64,000 nt of DNA from Isoetes taiwanensis (lineage: Eukaryota; Streptophyta; Lycopodiopsida; Isoetales; Isoetaceae), in NCBI GenBank assembly GCA_021234155.1, contig JAJEKV010000030.1, forward strand, positions 5,128,050 to 5,192,049, read 5' to 3'. The position numbers and the translations under genes were made by a program. The notes under the pieces are model-generated. The model did not search any database. It worked only from the letters and a program-made list of their open reading frames with translations, and was not told where the DNA came from. Positions 63,455 through 64,000 of the stretch are shown piece after piece (positions within the stretch are counted from its first letter, which is position 1; every line of letters starts with the position of its first letter).

Positions 63455-64000
63455 AATTGCTTCCGCGTTTATTGCAGTGTATTCATTTCCTGGACAACCA
63501 TTTTATTGGTTGTGGAACCTTGTGCATTGATGAAAACTGGACATTTGGGTTTGCACAGCATTAATGAAAACAGTATTATGTATGGATAGGTTTAAGTTTT
63601 GGATTCACACAAGTTGATAGAATTTGATTCTTTTTCTCACCAGTGGGTTGTGCATCTATTCACTATTATCTCTCCATAAAACGGCTAATTTCTTTCCATG
63701 CTTTGTACATGTTGAATCTGAAGATTTTCTTAAAGAGAGTAATAAAAATCTTGCTATCTTTTGTCATGCTTTACCTTCTTTATTTTGGATGCACCATTCG
63801 TGGCTGCTTCCTTGGCCGAGAGAATGATTTAAAATAGCACGTCATTCTTTGTTCTATTGGGTTGTGCACATTAATATGAATGATCTTTAGTCACAATGTG
63901 TTTCTTCAGCATCTTTTTACTTTGAATTTCTTGCCATTTACCTTGAAATACATTCGTCCAAATCACTGTCAGAATTTCTATTATTTTCTCATGTGCTGCC
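63455..64000. other. Intergenic, no gene seen
   Basis: AT-rich sequence following the pseudogene; it may include the old 3' untranslated region. The overlapping short frames at 63624-63837 are not recognised. Confidence 0.4.

Overview
This is a nuclear window from a land plant, dominated by transposable elements and gene-poor. The plant assignment rests on four things. There is a five-exon mannan endo-1,4-beta-mannosidase of plant type and an intronless tRNA-Leu(CAA). There is a pentatricopeptide-repeat (PPR) relic of the PLS type. The retroelements (L1-like LINEs, a Ty1/copia relic primed by initiator tRNA-Met, a PIF/Harbinger module) are those of plants. Long (GA)n arrays and several non-L1 LINEs would suit a fern or other seed-free vascular plant, but that is inference.

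Layout. About 0.5-0.9 kb is a probable L1 tail relic. 2.8-6.3 kb is a broken LINE of 'family B' (endonuclease plus reverse transcriptase) on the minus strand. 7-18.9 kb holds (GA)n arrays, five minus-strand copies (A1-A5) of a second LINE 'family A', and a PIF/Harbinger pair (Myb-like protein forward, transposase reverse) at 9.7-13.5 kb. 20.2-20.6 kb holds two small inverted-repeat elements, followed by tRNA-Leu at 20.68-20.77 kb and the beta-mannosidase gene at 21.7-23.4 kb, both on the minus strand. 24.2-30.2 kb is a nest containing a Mutator-like MITE with a 9-bp target duplication, a family B 3' end, an L1 fragment with an internal inversion, a copia relic and a 5'-truncated family B LINE. 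30.8-36.6 kb is a near full-length but decayed L1 with a 12-bp target duplication. 37.4-38.6 kb is family A copy A6. 41.7-44.5 kb is a 5'-truncated L1 with poly(A) and a 10-bp duplication. 46.3-47.3 kb is the PPR relic, ending at a Helitron-like 3' terminus. 49.3-49.6 kb is a 215-bp MITE. 50.93-58.25 kb holds two abutting elements with LTR-like ends and the same 5-bp duplication at all three boundaries. 62.1-63.5 kb is a processed pseudogene of the nucleolar WD40 protein DCAF13/SOF1.

Only the beta-mannosidase and the tRNA look intact and functional. The rest is a record of transposition. Three patterns deserve a second look. First, a double-stem 3' hairpin is shared in shape, but not in sequence, by LINE copies of two families. 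Second, LINE 3' ends repeatedly meet simple-sequence tails or (GA)n arrays. Third, the 50.9-58.25 kb pair shares only its ends, including a TATA-bearing module, and has unrelated purine-rich interiors. All matches were judged by eye; no database search was run.
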